Below, piece after piece: positions 14,303 through 22,382 of a stretch of DNA of 33,839 nt. The stretch spans positions 1 to 33,839 of the forward strand of contig JAODBC010000024.1 of the NCBI GenBank assembly GCA_025463765.1, written 5' to 3'. Position 1 is the first letter of the stretch. Every line of letters starts with the position of its first letter. This stretch comes from Subtercola sp. GTDB lineage: Bacteria; Actinomycetota; Actinomycetes; Actinomycetales; Microbacteriaceae. A model generated the notes under the pieces. That model had not been told where the DNA came from. It was given only the letters and a program-made list of their open reading frames with translations, and did no database searches. The translations under genes and the position numbers were made by a program.

Positions 14303-16954
14303 CTAGTACGTACCGGTGTACGTCACGTCACCCGAAGCGGGCAGCGTCTTCGTGATGTTCCCCGTCGTCTGCCAGTGGATCGAGCCGTCGGCCCCCTTCG
14401 TGAAGAACTTGTACTCGATGCTCGAACCGGCGGGCAGACCGACCCGCACCGACCAGTTCGGGTAGGTCGCCGACGACAACCTGATGGCCTTGTTCGTGTC
14501 CCAGTTGCCGAGCGCCGCGCCGGCGCCCGAGACGTAGATCGTGTCTCCCCAGCTCGTTGAGGCGTTCTCGGTGAATGTCACGTTGACCTGGTTCGCGTAG
14601 CGGGCTGCCACCTTCGCCGGTGTGTCGACGTTCGCCGGGGTTCCGGCGTGATGCGCAGCGCTGATCGAGATCGCGAGGCGCACGAACTGCGCCTCGGCCC
14701 ACGCCAGCGGGGTCGCCGAGTTCGTCGACTTGCCTTCGGTGAAGCCCGCGGCATCAGCCGTATCCCACACCTGCTCGGGAATCATGAATCCTTCGTTGGC
14801 GGTCGCGGCCATCGTGGACAGGTCGGCCTGAGCTGCAACGGTGTTGCCGTTCGCGAGTTCGTACTCGCCGCGCTCACCGGTCAGCACGGGCCAGGCGCGG
14901 CCGACCGTGTGGCCGGCGCCCGTGTCGGCGCCGCCGAACGGCGCGCCGTCGGGGCGTTCGCCGTAACCGTCTTCGCTGTAGCGGTGCCAGACCGGCCCGA
15001 CACCCGGAATGTCGGTCTTGAGAATCGAGTCGGTCACGGCGACAGAGGAGGCCACCACCGCGTCGTTCGCGGGCTTCACACCTAGGCGCGTCAACTCGAG
15101 AAAGCTCGGATCGAGCTCGTCACGGGCATCCAGATTCAGCCAGCCGTTGCCGTCGGTGATGGTCTGGTTCTCATCGGGCGCGCCGTTGCGGTTGATGCGC
15201 TCGTAGTGCGCCGCGAAGCTGCCCGTGTGGGTGACGGTCCACGATTCCACACTCGCCTGCCAGTTGTCGGCGGTGTCGAGGTAGGTTTTCGCCCGCGCGG
15301 TGTCGCCGTTCTTCGTGGCGATGTCGGCGGCAGAGACGAGGCCGGCGATTTCGGCCGCGATGGTGGCAGGCGAGTACCCGCCCTGTTCCTCCCAGCGCTC
15401 TTGCGGGGTGTTGACGCCGTGCGCCACCAAGTAGTCGGCCGAGAGCTTGACCTTAGCCCAGGTGGCCGCATCCGTTGCGCCCAGCTGGTCGGCGAGGATG
15501 GCCGGGTCGGCGATCTCGTCGTACTGCAGGCCGAGCAGCGTGGGAATGTCGGCGCCGTCGACTGTGGAGTTGTGTGGGATGGCGCCGTCGCTGCGCTCTT
15601 GCGTGTTGAGGATGTAGTTCAGCGCGCGCAGGGCGCCCGCCTTGTCGCCGGCTGCGGCGAGAGCGGTCGCGGTGTTCGTCAGGTCGCGCGCCCACACAGC
15701 GTGGTAGCCCGGAGCGTTGCCCGACCGCGCCTGGCCCCACGGGGTCGAGAGCGAGGCGACGAACGCGCCCGGGTGCTGCTTGTCTTCGTGCGCACGCAGG
15801 GTCATGAGCGCCACGTCGTACTGCTTCAGCAGCGCCGGGGTCGTCGAGACGCTCGCCGGCGCCGGGTTCAGTGTCGTGAACCACGAGTGCCAGCCCGCGG
15901 TGTAGGCCGACTCCCGGTTCGTGAAGCCGGCTGCGAGTGATGCGGCGGCCGCCGACTGGGCTTCGGTGGCGGATGCCCCGAACCCGAGTGCCAGGGTGAA
16001 CGAGGTGTCACGACCGACCGGCACCTCTGCCGTCTGCACGATGTTGCCCGCGGTCGTCGCGGAGTCGTAGATGCCGGTCAGCTTGTGGCTGGTGGTGAGC
16101 TGTTGGAAGCCGTCGCTCGCGTCGCCGCTGTAGCCGGTGGTCGTCGCGCTGAAGGGCAGCGACGAGCTGAGCGCACTCGACGCGGTGCTGCCGGAGGCGA
16201 CGAGAGTCGAGCCGCCTGCGCCGGCCGACGCGCCGGTGTCGGCGTCGGCGTTGCCGAGCGACGGGTTGTACAGCGCGTACAGGTGCAGCGGGGTCGTGCC
16301 GGTGAGCTGCTCGAAGTGTGTCGAGATCAGAACGGTGTTGCGGTCGGGGTCGGTGACGTACGTCTTGGTGAGGCGGTATGAGCCGTTCTTGGCCGTGTCG
16401 ACCTGCGTGTACTCGAGCGACTGGCTGTCGTTGACCAGCACCTTCTGGTCGGTGTCGCTCTCTTCGACGCTCGTGTAGCCGGAGTTGTCGGTCACGATGT
16501 ACTGCAGGTCGCGGGTCTGCGGGCTGTCGGCCGTGGGGTAGAAGACTTCCGTCATCTTTCCGGCACCGAGGGTGTACCAGACCCGCGATTTCGAGGTCGA
16601 CGGGTCGGCCGCGAACGAGGTGCCGAGGCCCACCTTGTCTCCGCTCGTCCAGGTGGAGGTGACGCCCGGGCCGCCTGGCGCGACAAGCGTCGCGGGCGAC
16701 GTGAGCGCGGTCGTGACGACGGACGAGGCAGAGGCATAGGCAGAGGCAGGCGCAGCGTTCGCCGCGGCGATCTGGCTCGCGCAGAGTGGTGCGGCCATCA
16801 CCGCCGTGAGGGCGGCCGTAGCGAGCGTGGCGCGCGCGAGGCCGGCGAGCGGCGTACGCGAAGCCGTGCCGCTGCCTCGCCTTTCGCGGCCGAGGGGCCT
16901 GCGAGTGATCGATGCTGCTCGTGGTCGAGCAGCGAGGGGATTGCGTCGTTGCAT
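14303..16954 (-). CDS. Secreted GH15 glucoamylase/glucodextranase-like enzyme with C-terminal CBM20
   Basis: 883 residues. An Arg-rich N-region (RRNPLAARPR..RR) followed by a hydrophobic stretch (LARATLATAALTAVMAAPLCAS, 39-60) looks like a long export signal, with cleavage near 68-72 (ANAAPASA). Residues ~90-360 form the beta-rich N domain of bacterial glucodextranase-type GH15. Residues ~370-775 form the alpha/alpha-6 catalytic barrel: YHAVWARDLTNTATALAAAGD (417-437), the general acid in RWEEQGGYSPA (E522/E523), and the base E727 in GFMIPEQVWD. Residues ~787-883 are a CBM20 starch-binding module (VNVTFTENASTSWGDTIYVSG, NWSVRVGLPAGSSIEYKFF). It should release glucose from alpha-glucans outside the cell. 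ATG 16954 follows AAGGAA. Whether it is specific for alpha-1,4 or alpha-1,6 bonds is not clear. Confidence 0.92.
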   Translation of the reverse strand: MQRRNPLAARPRAASITRRPLGRERRGSGTASRTPLAGLARATLATAALTAVMAAPLCASQIAAANAAPASAYASASSVVTTALTSPATLVAPGGPGVTSTWTSGDKVGLGTSFAADPSTSKSRVWYTLGAGKMTEVFYPTADSPQTRDLQYIVTDNSGYTSVEESDTDQKVLVNDSQSLEYTQVDTAKNGSYRLTKTYVTDPDRNTVLISTHFEQLTGTTPLHLYALYNPSLGNADADTGASAGAGGSTLVASGSTASSALSSSLPFSATTTGYSGDASDGFQQLTTSHKLTGIYDSATTAGNIVQTAEVPVGRDTSFTLALGFGASATEAQSAAAASLAAGFTNRESAYTAGWHSWFTTLNPAPASVSTTPALLKQYDVALMTLRAHEDKQHPGAFVASLSTPWGQARSGNAPGYHAVWARDLTNTATALAAAGDKAGALRALNYILNTQERSDGAIPHNSTVDGADIPTLLGLQYDEIADPAILADQLGATDAATWAKVKLSADYLVAHGVNTPQERWEEQGGYSPATIAAEIAGLVSAADIATKNGDTARAKTYLDTADNWQASVESWTVTHTGSFAAHYERINRNGAPDENQTITDGNGWLNLDARDELDPSFLELTRLGVKPANDAVVASSVAVTDSILKTDIPGVGPVWHRYSEDGYGERPDGAPFGGADTGAGHTVGRAWPVLTGERGEYELANGNTVAAQADLSTMAATANEGFMIPEQVWDTADAAGFTEGKSTNSATPLAWAEAQFVRLAISISAAHHAGTPANVDTPAKVAARYANQVNVTFTENASTSWGDTIYVSGAGAALGNWDTNKAIRLSSATYPNWSVRVGLPAGSSIEYKFFTKGADGSIHWQTTGNITKTLPASGDVTYTGTY

Positions 16955-17076
16955 TCACTGTTCCTTGGGTCGTCGGCCCGCGGAACGCGGACGTCTACCT
17001 GAAGAGAGTGAGAAGCCGGGCATCCATTACGCGACTTTGCAGCATGTTCTGCCTCGTCGCGCGCCTCTTCGGCGCG

Positions 17077-17964
17077 TTACTCCGCGACGGCCACCTTCAG
17101 CGTGCTGCCCCACGGGTCTTCGATGCTGAGACTGCGCCCGTCGTCGGCGAAAGGGGTGGTGTAGTGGGTGAGGCGTTCGTGAAGGGAGCCCAGATCATCC
17201 GGAGTCGGCACGTGGATATCGACCTCGGCAAGCCCCAGCGCGAGGCCGCGGCGGCCGGCGCCGGCGCTCTCCCACGTGTTCATCGCCATGTGGTGGTGGT
17301 ACTTTCCGGCCGAGATGAACAGCGCGCTGCCCGGAATCTCGAAGGTACTCTCGAAGCCGAGCCGCTTCACGTAGAACTCCTTGGCGGTGGCGGTGTCGCC
17401 CACTGAGAGGTGCACGTGGCCGACGGATGCCGCACCGAACCGCGGCGCACCTGCCGTGACGGCGCGCTCAGCCGTCTCGGTGGTGAGGTTCTGCTGCAGA
17501 AAGCCGTTGGGGTCCACGAAGAGGGTAGTCATCTCGATCTGGCCGTGCAGCCAGCTCCACTCGGTGCGGTCGCGGTCCCAGTAGAGTTCGACGCCGTTAC
17601 CTTCGGGGTCGGTGAAGTAGAAGGCGATGCTCACCTTGTGGTCGGCGCTGCCGGTGAAGGTGCCGGGCGCTTTCGTTGCGACTGAGTAGAGGGCCGCGGC
17701 GAGTGCCTCGCGAGAATCGAAGAGGATGGCCGTGTGGTACAGCCCCGCGGAACGTGGTGCGGCGTGCTTGAGTTCTTGAGCATGCTGCAGGATGACCACG
17801 GGAGTCTGGCCTCGGCCGAGCACCGCCACGTCGCCGTGCTGGCTGAGCAGGTCGAGTGTGACGGCGTCGCGGTAGTAGCGGATCATCGCGTCGAGGTCTG
17901 CCACGCGCAGCGTGACGGCGCCCATGCCGGTTTCGGCGGCGAGCAGGTCTGGTGAGCTAATCAT
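17077..17964 (-). CDS. VOC-superfamily protein with two domains (CatE/extradiol dioxygenase-like)
   Basis: 295 residues with two tandem vicinal-oxygen-chelate modules: residues ~14-130 (AVTLRVADLDAMIRYYRDAVTLDLL, LYHTAILF, YFTDPEGNGVELYWDRD) and ~180-292 (GHVHLSVGDTATAKEFYVKRLGFE, KYHHHMAMNTW, SIEDPWGSTLKV). His183, the His cluster at 223-225, and Glu282 are plausible metal ligands in the second module. The layout matches Bacillus CatE-type ring-cleaving enzymes or ring-cleavage-like glyoxalase-family proteins that respond to catechol or quinone stress (family knowledge). ATG 17964 lies 10 nt from a TATAGT -10, with a perfect 12-bp palindrome over the transcription start, so regulation by a repressor is likely. 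It is divergent from a Bcr/CflA exporter, which may share control. The substrate is uncertain. Confidence 0.85.
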   Translation of the reverse strand: MISSPDLLAAETGMGAVTLRVADLDAMIRYYRDAVTLDLLSQHGDVAVLGRGQTPVVILQHAQELKHAAPRSAGLYHTAILFDSREALAAALYSVATKAPGTFTGSADHKVSIAFYFTDPEGNGVELYWDRDRTEWSWLHGQIEMTTLFVDPNGFLQQNLTTETAERAVTAGAPRFGAASVGHVHLSVGDTATAKEFYVKRLGFESTFEIPGSALFISAGKYHHHMAMNTWESAGAGRRGLALGLAEVDIHVPTPDDLGSLHERLTHYTTPFADDGRSLSIEDPWGSTLKVAVAE

Positions 17965-17980
17965 TGTAGCTACAACTATA
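17964..17980 (-). promoter_or_regulatory. Leaderless-style promoter with a 12-bp palindromic operator (MarR-type look)
   Basis: On the minus strand TATAGT (17980-17975) is followed at once by the perfect palindrome TTGTAGCTACAA (17975-17964), whose last base is the A of the ATG. The start point must fall inside the palindrome. TTGTA..TACAA sites are typical of MarR/OhrR-like repressors; no such gene lies in the window. Confidence 0.6.
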
Positions 17981-18104
17981 CCGCGGCCGGATCCATTCCG
18001 CTCGGTGGGTCTGCGGCTTGGCGAGAGCGGTCGTGAAGGGGTAGCTCGAGCAGCACGCTCTCTGGTCGTGTGTCACTCACATAAGCTGTTGGTGGGAGGG
18101 GCAC

Positions 18105-19367
18105 ATGACCGAAGCTGGTTCTGCGCAGGGGGCGGCGAAGGCGCCGCGCATGGTTCGGCGCGAGCGGATGCTCGTGCTCATTCTGCTCGCGGTGATTCCG
18201 CTCAGCCAGATACCCATCGACGCGTACACGCCGGCCATTCCCGACATGATCACCGAGCTGAACACCTCTTCCACGCTCGTGCAGAACTCGGTGTCGGCCT
18301 ACGTGCTCGGCATGAGCATCGGTCTGCTGCCGATCGGCATCATCGCCGACGCGCGCGGACGCAAACCGACGCTGCTGGTATGCCTGGGCATTCTGCTCGT
18401 GGCGAGCCTCGGCTGCGCGCTGACCGGCGACATCTACACGCTGTTGGCGCTGCGGTTCGTGCAGGGGCTCGGGGGATGCGCGACGATGGTCATCGTCTAC
18501 GCGATCGCCGCGGATTCGTTCCGCGGGGCGCGACTCACGTCGATCTCGGGGTTGCTCGGGGCGTCATGGGGGCTCGCTCCCGTGCTCGCACCGGCGGTCG
18601 GCGGGTTGCTCGTGCAGTTCGTGTCGTGGCGCGGCATCTTCGTGCTGATCGCCGTTCTGGCGCTGGTCGCTGCCGCGGTGATCTTCTTCGTGCTGCCCGA
18701 GACGCTTTCGGCAGATCGCCGCACGCCGATCAGGCCGCGTGAGATCGGCGGCGTTCTCGCCGCGACCCTGCGGCGCCGCATCTTCGTCGGCCTCACCCTG
18801 ATCTTCGCGGTCTTCGCCAGCGCTCAGCTGATGTTCGGCGTCGTCGCGCCGCTGCTCTACGAGACGCAACTCGGGTTGACTCCGGCGTTCTACGGGTTGA
18901 TCGCCCTTCTGGTGGGAGTCGCGAACCTCATCGGCGAGCTGTCCACGAGCTACTTCGCCACTCGCATCTCGGCACGGATGCTCGGCTTCGCGGCGCTCGT
19001 TTCGTTCAGCCTGGGCGCGGTCATCCTGGCCGTCAGCGGCACTCTGGTGGGGCCGCATCTGCTCTGGATCACGCTCGGCGGGGTGCTGGCGCTCGCCGGC
19101 TGTGGGGCGCTGTGCCCGCTCGCCTACGGACTCGTGATGGGGCTCTTCACCCGCAACCTCGGCTTGATCGGCGGCCTCACGTCGGCCGTCTGCTATTTGT
19201 TCGTTGCTGTCGCGATGGCTGCCGCCGCGGGGTTGCCCGACGACTCGCAGGCTCCGCTCGGGTACATCTACGTGGGATGCGCGGTCGCGGGGTTCGTGTT
19301 GCTGGCACTGTGTCTGCCGCGGCGAGTCGCCTTACCCGCGGGTGTGCCCGACGCCACGATCGCCTGA
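18105..19367 (+). CDS. Bcr/CflA-family MFS drug exporter
   Basis: 420 residues with twelve predicted helices. The first helix carries the Bcr/CflA opening (LVLILLAVIPLSQIPIDAYTPAIPDMITELNTS). Motif A is GIIADARGRKPTLLVCLG (residues ~77-94), and motif C-like GLLGASWGLAPVLAPAVGGLLVQFVSWRGIF follows in helices 5-6. Characterised members export bicyclomycin, chloramphenicol, cysteine and other small molecules by proton antiport. ATG 18105 has a strong ribosome site GGGAGGGG (18094-18101). The 140-bp gap to the divergent VOC gene holds a palindromic operator close to the VOC gene, so joint regulation is possible but not shown. Confidence 0.92.
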   Translation: MTEAGSAQGAAKAPRMVRRERMLVLILLAVIPLSQIPIDAYTPAIPDMITELNTSSTLVQNSVSAYVLGMSIGLLPIGIIADARGRKPTLLVCLGILLVASLGCALTGDIYTLLALRFVQGLGGCATMVIVYAIAADSFRGARLTSISGLLGASWGLAPVLAPAVGGLLVQFVSWRGIFVLIAVLALVAAAVIFFVLPETLSADRRTPIRPREIGGVLAATLRRRIFVGLTLIFAVFASAQLMFGVVAPLLYETQLGLTPAFYGLIALLVGVANLIGELSTSYFATRISARMLGFAALVSFSLGAVILAVSGTLVGPHLLWITLGGVLALAGCGALCPLAYGLVMGLFTRNLGLIGGLTSAVCYLFVAVAMAAAAGLPDDSQAPLGYIYVGCAVAGFVLLALCLPRRVALPAGVPDATIA

Positions 19368-19440
19368 ATCGACTGCCCGGGCATCCATACGCTTGCATGA
19401 ATTCGGGAATACTGTGGCGCGATCGGGCGCTATACCGGGC

Positions 19441-20535
19441 ATGAAGAAGCGCATCGGTTTTCTGTCGTTCGGTCACTACCAGCCCGTGCCCGGGTCGCAG
19501 GCGCGCACGGCGCGGGATGCCCTCATTCAGAGCATCGAGCTCGCCGAGGCGGCCGAAGAGCTCGGCATCGACGGCGCCTACTTTCGTGTGCACCACTTCG
19601 CGCGCCAGCTCGCTTCGCCGTTCCCGCTTCTCGCCGCCATCGGCGCTCGCACCTCGCGCATCGAGATCGGCACCGCGGTGATCGACATGCGCTACGAAAA
19701 CCCCCTGTACATGGCAGAAGAAGCGGCAGCGGCCGACCTGATCAGCGGCGAACGGCTGCAGCTCGGCGTGAGCCGGGGATCACCCGAGACGGCCCTGCGC
19801 GGTTCCGAATCGTTCGGCTACGTGCCCGCCGACGGCGAGACAGATGCCGACCTCGCCCGTGCACACACCTCGCTCTTTCGGGCGGCCATCGACGGCGCCG
19901 GTGTCGCGCACGCCAACCCGCAGATGACCGGCTCGTCGGGTGCGCTCGCCATCGAGCCGCGTTCGGCCACTCTCGGGGAGCGCATCTGGTGGGGATCCGG
20001 CACCCGCGCGACCGCTGTGTGGGCCGCAGAGCAGGGGATGAACCTGCAGAGCTCGACGCTACTGACCGAAGACACCGGGGTACCGTTCGATGTGCTGCAG
20101 GCCGAGCAGATCGCGCTGTACCGTGAGGCGTGGGCATCCGCTGGTCACTCGCGTGAACCGCGCGTATCGGTGTCGCGCAGTGTGATTCCCCTCACTTCAG
20201 ACCTCGACCGCCGGTATTTCGGTTCGGGTGCTGCGGGTGAATCGCGCGATCAGGTCGGCCACCTCGACGGCGGTCTTGCCCGGTTCGGGCGTTCGTACAC
20301 GGGCGAGCCCGACGTCATCGCCGCCGAGCTCGCGGCCGACGCTGCCGTTCAGGCGGCGGACACCGTGCTGCTCACCGTTCCGAACCAGCTCGGCGTGGAG
20401 TACAACGCGCACCTGCTCGAGCAGATCGCCCTGCACGTCGCCCCCGCCTTCGGCTGGCGCGCTGGAGCTGAAAGCGAGCATCCAGTGGATGCTCGCCGCG
20501 ACGCCAGCGCCGACGAAGCTTTGCTTCGTCGGTAG
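19441..20535 (+). CDS. LLM-class flavin-dependent oxidoreductase (bacterial luciferase-like)
   Basis: 364 residues of a TIM-barrel luciferase-like monooxygenase family enzyme, expected to use FMNH2 or F420. Visible family features are KRIGFLSFGHY (strand 1), EAAEELGIDGAYFRVHHFARQLASPFPLLAAIGARTSRIEIGTAVIDMRYENPLYMAEEAAAADLISGERLQLGVSRGSPE (strands 2-4 with the LGVSRGS phosphate-binding loop), and the C-terminal barrel helices ending near VEYNAHLLEQIALHVAPAFGW. The final ~25 codons coincide with two perfect hairpins (20474-20496 and 20510-20532), and the stop codon directly follows the second. This tail therefore looks like inserted repeat sequence translated as a non-native C-terminus. ATG 19441 is 4 nt after TATACC; the promoter is unclear. 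The substrate is unknown. Confidence 0.87.
   Translation: MKKRIGFLSFGHYQPVPGSQARTARDALIQSIELAEAAEELGIDGAYFRVHHFARQLASPFPLLAAIGARTSRIEIGTAVIDMRYENPLYMAEEAAAADLISGERLQLGVSRGSPETALRGSESFGYVPADGETDADLARAHTSLFRAAIDGAGVAHANPQMTGSSGALAIEPRSATLGERIWWGSGTRATAVWAAEQGMNLQSSTLLTEDTGVPFDVLQAEQIALYREAWASAGHSREPRVSVSRSVIPLTSDLDRRYFGSGAAGESRDQVGHLDGGLARFGRSYTGEPDVIAAELAADAAVQAADTVLLTVPNQLGVEYNAHLLEQIALHVAPAFGWRAGAESEHPVDARRDASADEALLRR
20474..20532. repeat. Two consecutive perfect hairpins inside the 3' end of the LLM gene
   Basis: GCGAGCATCC (20474-20483) pairs with GGATGCTCGC (20487-20496) around AGT. CCGACGAAGC (20510-20519) pairs with GCTTCGTCGG (20523-20532) around TTT. The stop codon is 20533-20535. 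A further inverted pair, TGCGGTAG (20575-20582) with CTACCGCA (20608-20615), follows in the convergent gap 20536-20657, which has no gene. Confidence 0.8.
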
Positions 20536-20657
20536 AGCGAGCGAAGCACTGCGGTCGCAGCTGACCGGCCCATCTGCGGTAGCTCGGCGCTTCTGCGCTG
20601 GTTCCAACTACCGCATGTGCGTCAAACTACCGCGCTCGGGCGACGCTAGCCGTCGCG

Positions 20658-21287
20658 TCAGGGCTGCTGCACCGACGCGGCCCGCCGTTCGAGGGCCGCG
20701 AGGCCGCGCAGCACGTACGAGTGGTACCTCGCCGAGGTTATCCAGTGGGGGAGCGTGGTGCCCAGGCCCTCGCGCGGCCGGCGGGGTGACGAAACGAACC
20801 ACTGAAGATAGGCGAGATGTTCGGGATTAGCCGCCCACAGCGTGTTGCCCGCGAACGGCATTTGCAGCCAATAGGGAAGCCTGAACGTTCGATCGGTGGC
20901 GACCGTCGATGGCGCCCCCAGCCACCGGAACTCGGTGATGGTCTGGAGCGCTTCACACGGGCATAAGTCGATGGTCAGATCGATGTGGTCGGCAGGTGGG
21001 CTCGGATAGTGCCGAATGTATTCGCGCCAGGTGCCGCACCCCGTGCACTTGGCGCGGACCGCAGCGGCATAGTGCGCCGCAGCGACGAAGGCGGGCACAT
21101 GGCCCTCCCAGCGCTGCCGCTCGAGCGAGAACTCGCCAGGCGGCGGTGGCGCTTCTGCCACAAAGTCGCACGCCGTGCACACGAGCAGCGGCAATTCGGT
21201 CACGGCCCGCTCGTCGCACACCGGGCAGTGCACCCATACTCCGTCGACGGGGACCTCCTGCAGAGTATGTGAGAAATACTCGACCAT
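20658..21287 (-). CDS. Uncharacterised protein with zinc-ribbon-like CxxC pairs
   Basis: 209 residues from ATG 21287. I do not recognise the family. The first half has CPVC and CTAC pairs (a likely zinc ribbon around residues 21-40), then CTGC in the segment KCTGCGTWREYIRHYPSP and a CPC motif a little later, so one or two metal sites are plausible. The second half (FRLPYWLQMPFAGNTLWAANPEHLAYLQWFVSS) is rich in aromatics and ends in a basic helix. No signal peptide or membrane helix is seen. ATG 21287 is preferred over the ATG at 21311 because TACACT (21299-21294) lies 6 nt upstream. It converges on the LLM gene and follows, on the same strand, another orphan gene 58 bp away. Confidence 0.7.
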   Translation of the reverse strand: MVEYFSHTLQEVPVDGVWVHCPVCDERAVTELPLLVCTACDFVAEAPPPPGEFSLERQRWEGHVPAFVAAAHYAAAVRAKCTGCGTWREYIRHYPSPPADHIDLTIDLCPCEALQTITEFRWLGAPSTVATDRTFRLPYWLQMPFAGNTLWAANPEHLAYLQWFVSSPRRPREGLGTTLPHWITSARYHSYVLRGLAALERRAASVQQP

Positions 21288-21345
21288 GCCTCGAGTGTAC
21301 ATGTCGCTCACGGCGACGGTCTACCAAGCGGTTTTCTGCGCCAGG

Positions 21346-22296
21346 CTACGGGAGATCGAGCACTATCTGCTCGGGCAGTGACCCGACCCGAGCGGGCACC
21401 GTCGAACCGGCCTTGACGAGGGGGAGATTCGCCGCGGCGATCGGCTGAAGATTCTGAACCTGGGTCGGTGGCGAGTCGGACCCGACAGACATATTCACGA
21501 TGAAACAGTCATCGTCAGCGTAGTTCTTCACGCCGATCACCTTCGCCGTGCCGATGATCGTCACCGTCGTCGGCTGACCGTTCGAAAGCAGCCACTCCCG
21601 GCTTCCCGGGCCGGTTGTCCGCGCCATGTGTATTGTCGGCGGCGGCTCAGTGACATCCAATATGAAGTCACGCGGAGACGATGGGTCGATCCACACGGCG
21701 ACCATGCACTGGGCGGCTTTGAGTTTCGGTAGAGCCGCCTGGGGAACGGATCGGCGCCCGCGGACTTGAACGGGCGACGCGCCATCGACGAACACCTGCA
21801 TGCCGATGTCGCATTCGACCTCCTCGGCAGTGGCGTCTCCCCGCACCCTGAATTCGAGCACCCATCCGCGGCCGAGCTTCTTTCCCTCGCGGTCACGAAG
21901 GTCGCTGGCCAGCTTCTCGGCGTAGTCGTGAGCGAGCTTCTTTTTATCGGGAAGCTGGCCCCAGAGGATCACGTACTGCCGAGGGTTGGCCGGATTCACC
22001 GAGACGGGCAGTTTCTGTCCGGGCGAGGGCCGGTCTTTCGTATTGACGATGCTGCTGAATTTCACCGCAGTGGCCTGTATTCCTGGCCCCGAGATGACCA
22101 GATCCATTCGGCAGTTGGTCATCAGCGCGCTGGTCGAGCGCGGCATTGAGACCGAGATGACCTCGGCAGTGCCCATGACCCCGTTCTTCATCGGCTTCGC
22201 GTTGGCCGTGCGCCTGGAAAAGAAGATGATGACGCCCCAGGCCAACGCGATAGTCACGAGCACTGAGAGGCCGTAGAGAATGATGATCAGAATCAT
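21346..22296 (-). CDS. Uncharacterised membrane-anchored protein with three repeated beta domains
   Basis: 316 residues. One N-terminal membrane helix (residues 2-26, ILIIILYGLSVLVTIALAWGVIIFF) is followed by a basic stop-transfer RR. The soluble part holds three similar modules: about 40-110 (GTAEVISVSM...PGQKLPVSVNPANPRQYVI), 145-215 (ATAEEVECDIGM...CMVAVWIDPSSPRDFIL) and 245-316 (GTAKVIGVKN...STVPARVGSLPEQIVL). Each has the pattern beta strands, a short helix, then VxVdPxxPxxxiL, resembling DUF3592-like proteins. The topology suggests that the soluble part is either cytoplasmic or external; this cannot be settled. Base composition looks lower in GC than its neighbours by eye. A 15-bp inverted repeat covers its promoter and ribosome site. 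No function is assigned. Confidence 0.75.
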   Translation of the reverse strand: MILIIILYGLSVLVTIALAWGVIIFFSRRTANAKPMKNGVMGTAEVISVSMPRSTSALMTNCRMDLVISGPGIQATAVKFSSIVNTKDRPSPGQKLPVSVNPANPRQYVILWGQLPDKKKLAHDYAEKLASDLRDREGKKLGRGWVLEFRVRGDATAEEVECDIGMQVFVDGASPVQVRGRRSVPQAALPKLKAAQCMVAVWIDPSSPRDFILDVTEPPPTIHMARTTGPGSREWLLSNGQPTTVTIIGTAKVIGVKNYADDDCFIVNMSVGSDSPPTQVQNLQPIAAANLPLVKAGSTVPARVGSLPEQIVLDLP

Positions 22297-22300
22297 GAGC

Positions 22301-22343
22301 TCTTCTCGCTATAGTATGAATAATAGTCACTATAGCGAGAAGA
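22301..22343. promoter_or_regulatory. 15-bp perfect inverted repeat over the promoter/RBS of the three-repeat membrane protein gene
   Basis: Arms 22301-22315 (TCTTCTCGCTATAGT) and 22329-22343 are exact reverse complements around a 13-nt AT-rich centre. On the minus strand the inner arm holds TACTAT (-10-like) and the AGAAGAG ribosome site just before ATG 22296. It could be a repressor operator, an RBS-hiding hairpin, or the purF terminator, since the purF stop is at 22383. Confidence 0.65.
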
Positions 22344-22382
22344 AGGCACAGTTCAAAGTGCCCGCTATGACAGAGTGGGCGC

